Source of the DNA: CALITV01 sp964415795
GTDB taxonomy: Bacteria; UBP6; UBA1177; JAKLFG01
Length of the DNA stretch: 64,000 bases
NCBI GenBank assembly: GCA_964415795.1
Contig: CAYQBN010000006.1
Coordinates: 91,488 to 155,487, forward strand
Direction of reading: 5' to 3'
Positions 19,075 to 28,156 of this stretch are shown here, piece after piece. The notes below the pieces were generated by a model. The model ran no database searches. It was not told the origin of the DNA and saw only the letters and a list, made by a program, of their open reading frames with translations. Numbering within the stretch: position 1 is the first letter of the stretch; every line of letters starts with the position of its first letter. Made by a program: the position numbers and the translations under genes.

Positions 19075-19770
19075 ATGCGTGTAACACTACTGATGATCGC
19101 GGTGCTCGTCGTCGGTGTTTTGTTTGCGGCCGATGCGCCTAAGGCGTCGGCAGGCGAGGCGAAGAAGGTGCCTACGGTGGAGACCAAGAAGGTCGAAGCG
19201 GCTCCTGCCGCCGCTCCCGCGAAGGAAACGAAGAAGGAAGAACCAAAGAAAGAGGCAGCCAAGAAGGAAGAGCCCAAGAAACCGGTGCTTCCCGAGTCGA
19301 AGGCCTACGAGGTGAAGGATGAGGTCGTCACCGATACCAAGACCGGTCTTATGTGGCAGAGGAAAGACGCTGGTACGAGCGTGACGCACAAGGAGGCGGT
19401 CGAGTACTGTGAATCGCTGAAACTCGGCGGTTATGACGACTGGCGGTTACCCTCCATCGATGAACTGCGGACGCTCATCGTCGGCTGTCAGAGTGGTGCT
19501 GAGGCCTGCAAGGTTGGGGGGGACTGTCTTTCCTCATCGTGCTGGTCTCCCGACTGTGCCTGCCAGGCAGGCAAGGGGCCCGGCGAAAACGGCTTCTACT
19601 GGCAGAGCGGGGTGTGGCAGGGAAGCGGCAAGTACTTCTGGTCGGCCTCGGTACAGAGCGACAAGAAAGGCGAGAAGGCATGGGATGTCGGATTCAATTA
19701 CGGCAATGTCTATGACTACGACCGTTCCCAGAAGGCCGATGTCCGGTGTGTGCGCGGCGTGAAGAAGTAA
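19075..19770 (+). CDS. Exported DUF1566 (Lcl C-terminal) domain protein
   Basis: About 231 residues. A cleavable-looking signal sequence (residues 1-20, ending near FAADAP) is followed by a Lys/Glu/Ala/Pro-rich spacer to about residue 80, then a DUF1566 domain: TGLMWQRKD, YCESLKLGGYDDWRLPSIDEL, and near the end the YFWSAS and RCVRGV pattern. A central Cys cluster (CLSSSCWSPDCAC) could form disulfides or bind metal. The domain is common in surface or secreted proteins of delta-type and other Gram-negative bacteria and has no assigned activity. ATG 19075 follows AAGGGAGAAG. Confidence 0.85.
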   Translation: MRVTLLMIAVLVVGVLFAADAPKASAGEAKKVPTVETKKVEAAPAAAPAKETKKEEPKKEAAKKEEPKKPVLPESKAYEVKDEVVTDTKTGLMWQRKDAGTSVTHKEAVEYCESLKLGGYDDWRLPSIDELRTLIVGCQSGAEACKVGGDCLSSSCWSPDCACQAGKGPGENGFYWQSGVWQGSGKYFWSASVQSDKKGEKAWDVGFNYGNVYDYDRSQKADVRCVRGVKK

Positions 19771-19773
19771 AGT

Positions 19774-20214
19774 ATGCAGCGCGACACCGCGAAATGGCTG
19801 TTCATCGCGGCGCTTCTTGGCCTTGCCTTCTTCCTCTGGCTTCGCTTCGATGAGATACGGGAGTTCGTTGCAGGGATCTTTCCGTCAACCGGTATGACCG
19901 AGGCTTCGCGCGAAGAACAACCTGCCGTGCCCGAAGCGCCCGAAAAGGTTGAACTGAAGAGTCTCCACCCCGGGCCGATGCCGGGAGAAAAGGTCTATAC
20001 CGAAGAGGATATCAAGCGGCTTAACGAACAGCGTGAACTCCCGGCGCGCCACCCGGCGACCTACACCAACGCCGATCTGCGGAAGTATCACCTCCGCATG
20101 CCGACCGGCGACATCGAGAAGATGCGCAGGGAACTCGAGTGGACGGAAGCCCCTGAGATGAAAAAAAACGTTCCGGAGAAGAAACCTACTCGTCCGCGAA
20201 GTCCATCACATTGA
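19774..20214 (+). CDS. Single-pass membrane protein, unknown
   Basis: 146 residues: one N-terminal membrane helix (about 8-24) and a hydrophilic Glu/Pro/Lys-rich tail. It starts three bases after the DUF1566 gene, so probably the same transcript. No recognisable domain. The coding 3' end overlaps the convergent ndk gene by 29 bp. Confidence 0.65.
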   Translation: MQRDTAKWLFIAALLGLAFFLWLRFDEIREFVAGIFPSTGMTEASREEQPAVPEAPEKVELKSLHPGPMPGEKVYTEEDIKRLNEQRELPARHPATYTNADLRKYHLRMPTGDIEKMRRELEWTEAPEMKKNVPEKKPTRPRSPSH

Positions 20215-20644
20215 GGCGCTGGTAAGAGAAAATCTCATCTTCGTCGAAGAAGCGTTGAAGTTCTACGAGCGCCTCCTCGGGTGATCCGGACGCGTGAACG
20301 ACATTGTTGCGCACCGAGATGGAGTAGTCGCCCCGTATCGTGCCGGGCGACGCTTCGCGCGGGTTGGTGGCGCCGACGAGTGTTCGCACCCGCTTAACGA
20401 TGTCGTAACCCTCGAGTGCCATGACGACGACGGGGGTCTCCATCATCGCCTTCTTGAGGTCGGGAAAGAACGGTTTGTCGAGAAGATGGGCGTAGTGCTC
20501 GTTGATGATCTTTTCGGTCATCTTGATCATCTTGAGCCCGACGATCTTGATGCCCTTGCGCTCAAAGCGGGTGATGATCTCGCCGACGAGTTCGCGCTGT
20601 ATCGCGCCCGGTTTGATGATGACGAGCGTTCGTTCCCGGTCCAT
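20186..20644 (-). CDS. ndk: Nucleoside diphosphate kinase
   Basis: Transfers the gamma phosphate between nucleoside di- and triphosphates through a phosphohistidine. 152 residues, beginning RTLVIIKPGAIQR and containing the active-site histidine in NVVHASGS. The ATPASPGTIRG-type region is GATNPREASPGTIRGD. Start is preceded by AAGGAGG. Last gene of the minus-strand cdsA-dxr-oxidoreductase-ndk run. Confidence 0.96.
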   Translation of the reverse strand: MDRERTLVIIKPGAIQRELVGEIITRFERKGIKIVGLKMIKMTEKIINEHYAHLLDKPFFPDLKKAMMETPVVVMALEGYDIVKRVRTLVGATNPREASPGTIRGDYSISVRNNVVHASGSPEEALVELQRFFDEDEIFSYQRLNVMDFADE

Positions 20645-20659
20645 GGCACCTCCTTGTTA

Positions 20660-21721
20660 TTATCTGCCGAGCCGAGAGAAGCGCGGTTCAAAGTGGAGGA
20701 ACACCTCTCGCCGCGTCTCGACCGATTCGTATATCGCGTTGAAGAGCTCTATCGTCTTACGCGCCTCGATGCCGTCTATGAGCGCATGCTTGCCATGTTC
20801 GAGGCAGTCAATGACATGCTCGAGGAATCGGCGGTGGCCGTAGCCATAGACATTCGGGGGCATTTCGGAATATTCGCGCACGATCGCGGCGCTCTCTTCG
20901 GGCGTTTCGTCAATGAAGCGCCACACCTCCATTTTGTTCACTGCAAAACCGCCGATGACCACCGACCCCCGTTCGCCGAGGATAGAAAGAGACCCTTCAA
21001 GGTCTTCCGGGCGCGTTGCCGTTGTTGCCTCGATGAGACCAAGGGCGCCCGAACGGAAGGTGACGATGGCGACCGCGGTGTCGTCGACCTCGATGTTCGA
21101 GAAATAGGTGCCGTTCTTCGCCATGACCGACATCGGTTCGCCAAGCATCCAGAGAAGAAGGTCTATGTGGTGCGACGCCTGATTGGCGATGACGCCGCCA
21201 TCGAGATGCCAAGTCCCCCGCCATGGGTCCTGATCGTAGTATTTCTGGTCGCGACACCAGCGTACCCGTACCGTGCCGAGCGCGATACGGCCGAAGCGGC
21301 CCATCTCGATGGCCTCGTGCAACTTCTGTACCGGCCGGTTGTAGCGATTCTGCTTCACGACGAAAAGATGTGCCCGTTTTCCGTCACAGGCATGGATCAT
21401 TCGGTCAGCGTCAGAAAGGCGGAGCGCCATCGGCTTTTCGCAAACGATGTGGGTACCGAAGCGTTGGACGATATCGATAGTGTGCTCGGCGTGAAGGCCG
21501 CTGGGGGTAAGGATGTTCACCACATCTACGGGTATCTTTTCGAGCATGGCGCGATAGTCGGCGAAGTAGGGTACCCCGAGCAGTTTTCCGACCCGTTCTG
21601 CCCGCTCGGGAATGATGTCGCATACCGCTGCGATCTCGGCCTGCGGGATCTCCCTAAGCGCTTCGTAGTGTTTCTTTGCGATGCGTCCGCAACCGACCAA
21701 GGCAAACCGATAAGTCTTCAT
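20660..21721 (-). CDS. Gfo/Idh/MocA-family oxidoreductase
   Basis: NAD(P)-dependent oxidoreductase, 353 residues. The N-terminal Rossmann loop is ALVGCGRIAKKHY. The EKP motif (CEKPMAL) near residue 95 holds the catalytic lysine, and DGGVIANQASHHIDLL near residue 175 contains the paired histidines of the active site. Family members act on sugars, inositols or UDP-sugars, and the residues do not decide which. ATGA overlap with dxr upstream indicates co-translation. Confidence 0.9.
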   Translation of the reverse strand: MKTYRFALVGCGRIAKKHYEALREIPQAEIAAVCDIIPERAERVGKLLGVPYFADYRAMLEKIPVDVVNILTPSGLHAEHTIDIVQRFGTHIVCEKPMALRLSDADRMIHACDGKRAHLFVVKQNRYNRPVQKLHEAIEMGRFGRIALGTVRVRWCRDQKYYDQDPWRGTWHLDGGVIANQASHHIDLLLWMLGEPMSVMAKNGTYFSNIEVDDTAVAIVTFRSGALGLIEATTATRPEDLEGSLSILGERGSVVIGGFAVNKMEVWRFIDETPEESAAIVREYSEMPPNVYGYGHRRFLEHVIDCLEHGKHALIDGIEARKTIELFNAIYESVETRREVFLHFEPRFSRLGR

Positions 21722-22887
21722 CGCGCCACTTCCCGGAGGATCTCTTCGGCCCTATTCTCTATGTTTCCGATGAACTCGTCAAGAGCGGTGATATCGGAGG
21801 GCGCGGGAGCGCCGCGGAAGTGTGTCACGCACCGTTCGACGACTGTGTGGATGCCGCCGACGGTTATCTTCCCGGCGAGAAAACCGTTCACCGCCGTCTC
21901 ATCGGCTATCGCATAGGCGACCATACCCGCGTAATCGTGCTGCTTGAGCAGTTCGAAGGCGAGCGATAGGAGTACATATTTCTCGAGATCCGGTTCCCGG
22001 AAGGTAAGCGGTTTCTCATAGGTGTACCGCAGGTGAGGAAATTTGTCGGTAAGCGGCAGGATCTCGGGGTAAGCGAGCGCCGCGGCGATCGGGATGACCA
22101 TGTCGCTGGCGGCAACCTGCGAAACCCACGACCCGTCCACCAGTTCGACCGCCGCGTGAACACCGACCTCGGGATGGACGAGCACGCCGAGTTGTTCCGG
22201 CTTGAGCGGAAAGAGCCAGTATGCCTCGATGAGTTCGAGCCCTTTGTTGACCATCGTCGCCGAGTCGACGGTGACCTTCTGTCCCATGGACCAGACCGGG
22301 TGATTGAGCGCCGCCGCCGCGTCGGCCTTGAGCATCTCCTCGCGGGAAAGATCGCGCAGGGCGCCGCCCGACGCGGTGAGGCAGACACGGCGGATGTGGG
22401 AGGGTATGACGCCGGCCAGTATCTGCATGACGGCGGCGTGTTCCGAATCGACAGGGATGAGATGGCGCCGATCGCGGGTGACCGCTGTGCCAAGGAAATA
22501 GCCGGCGATGACGAGCGACTCTTTGTTGGCGAGAGCGACGGGGATGCCGCGGCGGAGCGCCTCGAGCGTTATCTTCCACCCCGCCTTGCCGCCGAGCGCC
22601 ATGAGAACGAGGTCGGGATTGAGGTCGAGGAGCGCCATGAGTCCCGTTTCTCCCGAAAGGCGTCGTATCGCTGAGGGTCCGCGCACATCGCCGGCGAGCG
22701 CCGTATCGGCGATAGCCACCGCCTTGAGGGCGGGGAAGTGAGGAACGATCTCGTTGAGCCGCTCTACATTGCGACCCGCCGACGCGCCGACGAGGCGAAA
22801 GTTGCGGGGGAATGCACGCAGTATCTTGACGGTGCTCGATCCTATCGAACCGGTGATGCCATAGACGACGAGCGATTTAGGAGACAT
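21718..22887 (-). CDS. dxr: 1-deoxy-D-xylulose 5-phosphate reductoisomerase
   Basis: Converts DXP to MEP, the committed step of the MEP isoprenoid pathway. About 389 residues. The NADPH loop is GITGSIGSSTV, followed by ANKESLVIAG, PVDSEHAAVMQ (metal-binding Asp/Glu), TASGGALRD and the NKGLELIEA metal region. I start at the Met before SPKSLVVYG. Eleven more upstream residues are possible but lie inside cdsA. The gene makes isoprenoid precursor for the undecaprenyl carrier used by MraY. Confidence 0.96.
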   Translation of the reverse strand: MSPKSLVVYGITGSIGSSTVKILRAFPRNFRLVGASAGRNVERLNEIVPHFPALKAVAIADTALAGDVRGPSAIRRLSGETGLMALLDLNPDLVLMALGGKAGWKITLEALRRGIPVALANKESLVIAGYFLGTAVTRDRRHLIPVDSEHAAVMQILAGVIPSHIRRVCLTASGGALRDLSREEMLKADAAAALNHPVWSMGQKVTVDSATMVNKGLELIEAYWLFPLKPEQLGVLVHPEVGVHAAVELVDGSWVSQVAASDMVIPIAAALAYPEILPLTDKFPHLRYTYEKPLTFREPDLEKYVLLSLAFELLKQHDYAGMVAYAIADETAVNGFLAGKITVGGIHTVVERCVTHFRGAPAPSDITALDEFIGNIENRAEEILREVAR

Positions 22888-23689
22888 GATATGCCATGAA
22901 TTTGAGAGAAAGGTACACAACCGTCACGCTGAAAAACACCGAGTCGAGGCGATCGAGAAGACCGCCGTGTCCCGGAAAGAGTCTGCCCGAATCCTTGACG
23001 CCGGCGCCCCGTTTGAAGAGCGACTCGACGAGGTCGCCGATCTGTCCCGCCGTCGAGGCGAGGGCGGAGGTCACAAGACAGAAAACGAGGTAGTTCCCAT
23101 CGAACGCCGCATAGGAGAAAGCGATGCCGGCGGCTACAGAGGCCACGAGACCGGCGATTGCCCCTTCCCATGTCTTCTTCGGGCTTATCTGCGGGGCGAG
23201 GAGATGTCTTCCGAACGCGCGTCCGGCGAAGTAGGCGGCGCTGTCGCAGACCCACGGCAGGACGAGCGCGAAAAGGAACCATTTCTTTCCCTCGACCGGT
23301 GCCGGATGGTCGCGGAGTGCCGCGAAGAGAGAGAGGGGTATGACCAGATAGAGAAATCCGGCGAGATGATACGAAAGGCGGTCGCTCTTCACCGAGACCT
23401 CTTCTTTGCCCCACAGGGAGAAGAGGGTGATGGCGAGCAGAGATCCCGCGAGATAGAGCGGGTAGAGGTCGGGGCGTTCCTGATAGGCGTACACCGTGAG
23501 CATGAGAGCGGCGGCGGCGGGCAGCGAGACAACCGGGGTACGAACGCCGAACATGACCAGAAACTCGGCATAGGCGACGAAGGCGAGGATCATCGTCGTC
23601 GCGAGGAAGATCGACGGAGTGGCGAAAAAGATGAGAAGAAGGGTCGCCGGTATCGCGATCGCCGCGGTAAGATATCGTGCGTAGGGCAT
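22877..23689 (-). CDS. cdsA: Phosphatidate cytidylyltransferase CdsA
   Basis: Membrane enzyme making CDP-diacylglycerol from phosphatidate and CTP. 270 residues with about seven or eight hydrophobic helices. The C-terminal signature is split over KTWEGAIAG and the DLVESLFKRGAGVKDSGRLFPGHGGLLDRLDS region, which carries the metal-binding aspartates. ATG 23689 follows GGAGG. A much longer frame continues upstream but is not conserved. It overlaps dxr by 11 bp. The cdsA-dxr order is common, often beside uppS, which is not seen here. Confidence 0.95.
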   Translation of the reverse strand: MPYARYLTAAIAIPATLLLIFFATPSIFLATTMILAFVAYAEFLVMFGVRTPVVSLPAAAALMLTVYAYQERPDLYPLYLAGSLLAITLFSLWGKEEVSVKSDRLSYHLAGFLYLVIPLSLFAALRDHPAPVEGKKWFLFALVLPWVCDSAAYFAGRAFGRHLLAPQISPKKTWEGAIAGLVASVAAGIAFSYAAFDGNYLVFCLVTSALASTAGQIGDLVESLFKRGAGVKDSGRLFPGHGGLLDRLDSVFFSVTVVYLSLKFMAYHVS

Positions 23690-23805
23690 GTGACGCCTCC
23701 GTTCTTTCGTCCGAGAACACTCTAGCGTGTTGATGTCAAAAGGCGAGTTTTTCACTGGCGAATTCTTGATTTCATACCTCGATTCAGCGACACTGGGGCG
23801 ATACG

Positions 23806-24609
23806 GTGAGGATGGTGTCGATGTTCTTTGCCTTTCTTTTGTACCATGCGATATCGGAGTATGACCTTCTTGAGCGTGCGGCCAACGCCGGTTTCTTTTA
23901 CCGACAGGTCTCGATCGAGCAGGTGACCGCCTGTCCGCGGGGTGAATTCTGTCTGTCGGCGGACGGTGTGCTGTACCATTTCCGCCGTCTTGAGCGCTCC
24001 ACGGTCCACTGTGCGGCGGTTCCCGGCGAGTATACGGTGACGGTGGCCCCCGATCGTTCCTTGTCGGCCTACCGTTTGTATGTGCGCGACAGCGAGACGG
24101 TGCGTCGTATCGAAATGACGACGCGGACGGTGACCGTGCGAGATCGGGGAACGATCCTCTCTCTTCAGATCGTCGCCGTCGGTGCCGCCGGTCCCGTGGT
24201 GATATGGCAAAAGGATCTCCGCCCTGTCCCGCCGTTCGAGTGGAGGGGTGATCTCCTTTCCTCGATAAACGCGGTACGGGAGAGGACGGGGGCTCCGCTC
24301 CTTGTCGCGGATGAAACGCTTCGCCCGATGGCACGGAAAGCGCTGGAACGCATTCGTGGAGGCACGGCGGTCCATTACGGAGGTCGCGAAGGAAGCGTGA
24401 CGCATAGTGGTCTCCGTGCCGATTCGGTCGGCGAGAATCTTTTCATCGCCATCACCCCCGAACGAGCATGGCATCTGATGACCTCTTCTCCGGCTCATCT
24501 GTTCAATATACTCGATCCCTCGTTTCGGCGATGCTGGATCGAGCAGACGGTCTCCTCTCCGGGGGATGTGGTGCACGGAGCGGTCCTTTTCGCCGGTGTT
24601 CGGCAGTGA
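23806..24609 (+). CDS. CAP/SCP-domain protein
   Basis: 267 residues, with a CAP (cysteine-rich secretory/PR-1, YkwD-like) domain in the C-terminal half: LLSSINAVRERTGAPLLVADE, a GENLF motif, and AWHLMTSSPAHLFNILDP close to the usual SPxHRxNIL pattern. The N-terminal half is a beta-rich region of no known family. The hydrophobic N-terminus (FFAFLLYHAIS) is short for a signal peptide. Possible starts are GTG 23806, ATG 23812 and ATG 23821. The gene is divergent from cdsA. Molecular role of bacterial CAP proteins is unclear. Confidence 0.72.
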   Translation: MRMVSMFFAFLLYHAISEYDLLERAANAGFFYRQVSIEQVTACPRGEFCLSADGVLYHFRRLERSTVHCAAVPGEYTVTVAPDRSLSAYRLYVRDSETVRRIEMTTRTVTVRDRGTILSLQIVAVGAAGPVVIWQKDLRPVPPFEWRGDLLSSINAVRERTGAPLLVADETLRPMARKALERIRGGTAVHYGGREGSVTHSGLRADSVGENLFIAITPERAWHLMTSSPAHLFNILDPSFRRCWIEQTVSSPGDVVHGAVLFAGVRQ

Positions 24610-24619
24610 GCGGCAAAAG

Positions 24620-24647
24620 TTGCCATGGGTGCGTGCGCGGTTATACT
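24620..24647 (+). promoter_or_regulatory. Sigma70-like promoter for the Sel1-like gene
   Basis: TTGCCA (24620-24625), 16 bp, TATACT (24642-24647), 37 bp ahead of the start codon. Confidence 0.6.
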
Positions 24648-24683
24648 TGTTTGAAGTAGATATGGCTCGGCAGGGAGGTTCTC

Positions 24684-25424
24684 ATGGGTGAGGGTGGAGC
24701 GAACGACGACAAAAGGTCGCAATTTGCCCGAGGCTATGAGCGGATGCGTCTCAAACTCTACAGGAAACCGAAGCAAGGATATCCCCCCGATCAGGCGCAG
24801 GGAAGCGGAACTTCGCCGTTCGGCGATGCGGCGGAGAAAGGGAAAGGGGCGGGATCGGGCTCTTCTATTGATGGGATCCGGATGCCGGTCTCTTCGCGCT
24901 TGGTGCTGATCGGTGCGGTCATCGTGCTCGGCGCGATCCTTGTTTATGTGTTCTACACGCCGGCTCCGCCGGCGCTTGGTACAGCGACGGACATCCCGAA
25001 TCTCGTGCCACTCTGCCAGCAGGGTAACGGAACGGCATGCGCGCTGACCGCCCTTCTCCGATCGGAGGGGAAGATGCGTCTCGATGACGACCCCGGTGTG
25101 CCCGACAAGAACGCTGCGTTCGCGTATGCCCGCATTGCCTGTGGGAAAAAATCGCCGTTCGGGTGTTTCCTCCTCTGGCACCTGTGGATGCGCAAAGATG
25201 TCCCGCTCATCAAGTCGTCCGATGCGGAGGAGGCGATTCGCCGCGGGTGTGAGGAAAAGAGTCCGTTCTGTTGCCATCTCCTCTCTCGCTTCTCCGGCAG
25301 GAAAGAGGTCTCTGCGGGCGAATGGAAAGATGCCGTCGGCGCTTTTCGATCCGGAGGGGTGAAACGCTATGCGGAGCGCGATGAGGAGCAGCGGCTTTTC
25401 GAGCGTTTCGTCGAACCGCTATAG
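24684..25424 (+). CDS. Membrane-anchored Sel1-like repeat protein
   Basis: 246 residues. A hydrophilic, Gly/Ser-rich cytoplasmic region (1-68), one membrane helix (about 72-92), then an extracytoplasmic domain with three cysteine-paired repeats (LCQQGNGTACAL, ARIACGKKSPFGCFLL, RRGCEEKSPFCCHLL). The Cys spacing resembles Sel1-like repeats of Helicobacter cysteine-rich proteins, where each helix pair is tied by a disulfide. Start follows AGGGAGG. No catalytic motif. Confidence 0.7.
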   Translation: MGEGGANDDKRSQFARGYERMRLKLYRKPKQGYPPDQAQGSGTSPFGDAAEKGKGAGSGSSIDGIRMPVSSRLVLIGAVIVLGAILVYVFYTPAPPALGTATDIPNLVPLCQQGNGTACALTALLRSEGKMRLDDDPGVPDKNAAFAYARIACGKKSPFGCFLLWHLWMRKDVPLIKSSDAEEAIRRGCEEKSPFCCHLLSRFSGRKEVSAGEWKDAVGAFRSGGVKRYAERDEEQRLFERFVEPL

Positions 25425-25433
25425 GAGGTGCAC

Positions 25434-25835
25434 ATGGATATGGTGTTCACTATCACGCAGAAGGACTGTGACCATTTCGGACTGGTGCGTTACCGTCGCT
25501 ACCTCGATTGGATCCACGAGACCCGGGTCGCGTTCATGAACGAGCTGGGAGCCGGTGACGATCTCCTTGCGAGCAAGGGGATAGACATGGTGACCGTCAA
25601 CCTTCACCTCCGTAACCTCGAGGCTTGTCGCGAGGGTGACTCAATCGAGGTAATACCGTGTCTCGACAAGGTGATGTCCCACGCCCTTTATTTTACCTTC
25701 ACCGGTCGTAATCCCCAGACGCGGTCGGTCGTTTTCATCGCGCAAAGCGAGATGTATCCTATTTCCCGAGAAGGGAATCTCGTGAAGTTGCCGCCGGAGA
25801 TCGTGGATACGCTGGTGCCTCGCATCGGTTCTTGA
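25434..25835 (+). CDS. Hotdog-fold acyl-CoA thioesterase (4HBT/YbgC-like)
   Basis: 133 residues of single-domain hotdog fold. DCDHFGLVRYRRYLDWIHETRVAFM is the 4HBT active-site stretch, in which D-x-D/x-G-x-V surrounds the catalytic aspartate, here DHFGLV. Likely hydrolyses an acyl-CoA or acyl-ACP in the cytoplasm. AGGAGG five bases before ATG 25434 fixes the start. A GTG six bases earlier lies within the ribosome site. It ends exactly where the convergent cyclase gene ends. Confidence 0.85.
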   Translation: MDMVFTITQKDCDHFGLVRYRRYLDWIHETRVAFMNELGAGDDLLASKGIDMVTVNLHLRNLEACREGDSIEVIPCLDKVMSHALYFTFTGRNPQTRSVVFIAQSEMYPISREGNLVKLPPEIVDTLVPRIGS

Positions 25836-27401
25836 TCACGCCGAACAGACGCGGTTACGCCCTTCGTTCTTGGCGCGGTAAAGGGCTTCGTCCGTCGTTT
25901 TGATGAGGGTGTTGCTGTCCGTTTTTTCTCCCGCAGGGATCGCCGCGGCGCCGATGCTTGCGGTGACTTTTATGTGCGCGTCCCCATAGGCGATATCGAT
26001 GTTCGCGATATTGGCGCGAATGCGCTCCGCAACGGCGAGCGCGTCCAAAAGACGAGTTTCAGCGAGAAGAACGGCGATCTCCTCTCCCCCGTACCGCCCG
26101 ACGACATCATGGGAACGCACCGTTTCGCGACACACGGCGGCGGCCGATCGCAGGACCAGATCCCCGGCTTGATGTCCGTAGGTGTCGTTGATCTTCTTGA
26201 AATGATCGAGATCGATCATGAGGAGCGAGAGCGGACGTTGGTGGCGAAGAGAACGGTCGATCTCGCTTTCGAGATAATCCATGAGGGCGCGCCGGTTGAA
26301 AAGGCCGGTAAGCGAATCGTACACCGCCATTTCCTCGAGGCGTTGCATGAGCAATTCGCGCTCGGTTATGTCGGAAAGCATGAGGATGCCGCCGATCTCT
26401 GTGCCTAAACGGTTCCTTATCTTGTCGAGCCGAGCAAAGAGATAGCGGGACCCCTGATCATGGGGAAGTTCGAATTCGACCCCCGGCAGGCCGTCGATCA
26501 CCTGCTCGACAAGCATGGGGAACTGCGTAAGCACTTCGGAAACTGGCGTGCCGAGCGGTGTTCGAGCGAGCTGAGGAAGGAGCCCCGTCGCGGCGGGGTT
26601 GTAGTCGATGAGGAGATGGCGCATATCAAAGACGATGACCGCCTCGCTGATGGCGTCGAAGGCTTGATCTCTGGCTATCGGAACGAGATCGAGCATCCCG
26701 AGTCGGAAAAGACCGATGGCGTAGCAGATGCTGGAGACGATGACGCCAAAGGGGGCGATGTCGAGTCCCCGAGGCGTCGTTCCCGAAAGATACCACAGAT
26801 GGGTTCCCCACGGTGCGATGGCACCGGCGATCATGAAGAGGGTCCTGATCCTGAGACTTCTTCTTGATGTTCCTCCTTTTCGCATCATGGCGACGAGTAT
26901 CAGAACGCCGGCCAATGTCGAGATGTTGATATAGGCAAGGTGGACATAGTACCAAGGTCCCGGCGTGAAGGCGAGTCGAACGGTCCCTTCGGCATGCACC
27001 ATCTCCATGGTTCGATAACAGAGGCCCAGCCATTCGGTCGTTGCGTTGGACAGGTAGGTGAGTATCGGCATCCCGAAGAGGATCCATCGCATCGGTCCGC
27101 TGGCCCACTGGTCGTAACCGGCATACCGGAACACGAGGAGTAGCCAGCACGAAGGAAGCGTTGCGATGCCGATGTATTCGACGCGGTTCCAAAAGCGGAT
27201 CATCTCGAACGAGGAGCAGAACCCCTGCAACGCGTAGGCGAAGGAGTAGATCGCGCCGCTCAAGAGGAGCGCCATGAACGCCTGCATGACAGGGATTTTC
27301 CGTTTTGGCCACACATAGGCGAAGAGAAACAGGAGCATGAGCGGCGGTAGAAAGTAGAGATGGTGGATGAGGGCGAGTGGATAAAAAATCTCGTTGTTCA
27401 T
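25836..27401 (-). CDS. 7TM-sensor diguanylate cyclase (HisKA_7TM-PAS-GGDEF)
   Basis: 521 residues. Seven N-terminal membrane helices (about 10-225) match the 7TM module found in front of sensor kinases. Then comes a PAS-like region (245-345, AISEAVIVFDMRHLLIDYNPAA) and a GGDEF domain (about 355-520). The catalytic signature reads GGEEI, a functional-looking variant, and RSHD five residues upstream is an intact inhibitory I-site, so product feedback is expected. It should make cyclic di-GMP. Four-base overlap with the ABC ATPase gene. Confidence 0.92.
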   Translation of the reverse strand: MNNEIFYPLALIHHLYFLPPLMLLFLFAYVWPKRKIPVMQAFMALLLSGAIYSFAYALQGFCSSFEMIRFWNRVEYIGIATLPSCWLLLVFRYAGYDQWASGPMRWILFGMPILTYLSNATTEWLGLCYRTMEMVHAEGTVRLAFTPGPWYYVHLAYINISTLAGVLILVAMMRKGGTSRRSLRIRTLFMIAGAIAPWGTHLWYLSGTTPRGLDIAPFGVIVSSICYAIGLFRLGMLDLVPIARDQAFDAISEAVIVFDMRHLLIDYNPAATGLLPQLARTPLGTPVSEVLTQFPMLVEQVIDGLPGVEFELPHDQGSRYLFARLDKIRNRLGTEIGGILMLSDITERELLMQRLEEMAVYDSLTGLFNRRALMDYLESEIDRSLRHQRPLSLLMIDLDHFKKINDTYGHQAGDLVLRSAAAVCRETVRSHDVVGRYGGEEIAVLLAETRLLDALAVAERIRANIANIDIAYGDAHIKVTASIGAAAIPAGEKTDSNTLIKTTDEALYRAKNEGRNRVCSA

Positions 27402-28138
27402 AGGCGCTGCGTCCCGACATCGAAGAACCGGCGCACTCGGAACTCGTTCACCCTAAGCGCCTCGTCCAAAGTGCCGAGGAAGGCCACGCCGCCGTCGGCG
27501 ATCATGAGCACGCGCTGAGCGCTGCGTCGTATCGAGAGGAGTTCATGAGTCACCGTGAAGAAGGAAACACCGGTCTGTTCGTTGAGTCGGATGAAGGTGA
27601 GATCGAGCTCCTCGGTGGTGATCGGATCGAGTCCTGCCTGCGGCTCGTCGAAGAAGATTATCTCCGGGTCGAGAACGAGCGCGCGGGCGAGCGCGCCGCG
27701 TTTCTTCATGCCACCCGACAATTCCTGCGGCGTTTTTTTGCGGTGTTCGTAGAGCCCGACCATCGCCAGTTTTTCTCCCGCGACATCGCGGGCATCGGCA
27801 TCGGGGAAATCCGGGTAATGCATCTTTATCGGTAGCATGACATTCTCTTCGAGCGTCATGGAATTGAGGAGCGCCGCGCTCTGGTAAAGGACGCCGATGC
27901 GCCGGTAGAAGGGGTGCTCTTCGGGAAGCGGGTGCCGTATCTCTTCTCCGTCAAAGACGATGGCACCTTCACGCGGTGGATTGAGCCCGACGATCGCCTT
28001 GAGGAGCGTCGATTTGCCGCATCCCGAGGTGCCGAGCACCACGAAGCGCTCTCCTCGCTCGATCGAGAAGGTGACATCGGAAAGGATCGTCGTTTCTCCG
28101 TAGCCGACCGTAAGCGAGATGACGGACAACAGCGGCAT
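27398..28138 (-). CDS. ABC transporter ATPase, MlaF-like
   Basis: 246-residue ATPase with Walker A GTSGCGKST, signature LSGGMKKR, and Walker B IIFFDEPQAGLDP. The QSAALLNSMTLEENV Q-loop region and the GMKKR signature resemble ATPases of MCE/Mla phospholipid transporters. No MlaE permease or MlaD substrate-binding gene is in the window, so it either partners with genes elsewhere or works with the overlapping 7TM cyclase. Start preceded by GGGGAA. Confidence 0.85.
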   Translation of the reverse strand: MPLLSVISLTVGYGETTILSDVTFSIERGERFVVLGTSGCGKSTLLKAIVGLNPPREGAIVFDGEEIRHPLPEEHPFYRRIGVLYQSAALLNSMTLEENVMLPIKMHYPDFPDADARDVAGEKLAMVGLYEHRKKTPQELSGGMKKRGALARALVLDPEIIFFDEPQAGLDPITTEELDLTFIRLNEQTGVSFFTVTHELLSIRRSAQRVLMIADGGVAFLGTLDEALRVNEFRVRRFFDVGTQRL

Positions 28139-28156
28139 ATATGTTCCCCGTCGCCT

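Noticed and set aside
20294..21916. Open frame of 540 codons on the plus strand opposite ndk, the oxidoreductase and dxr
   Set aside because: Mirror of conserved minus-strand genes. No domain, no ribosome site.
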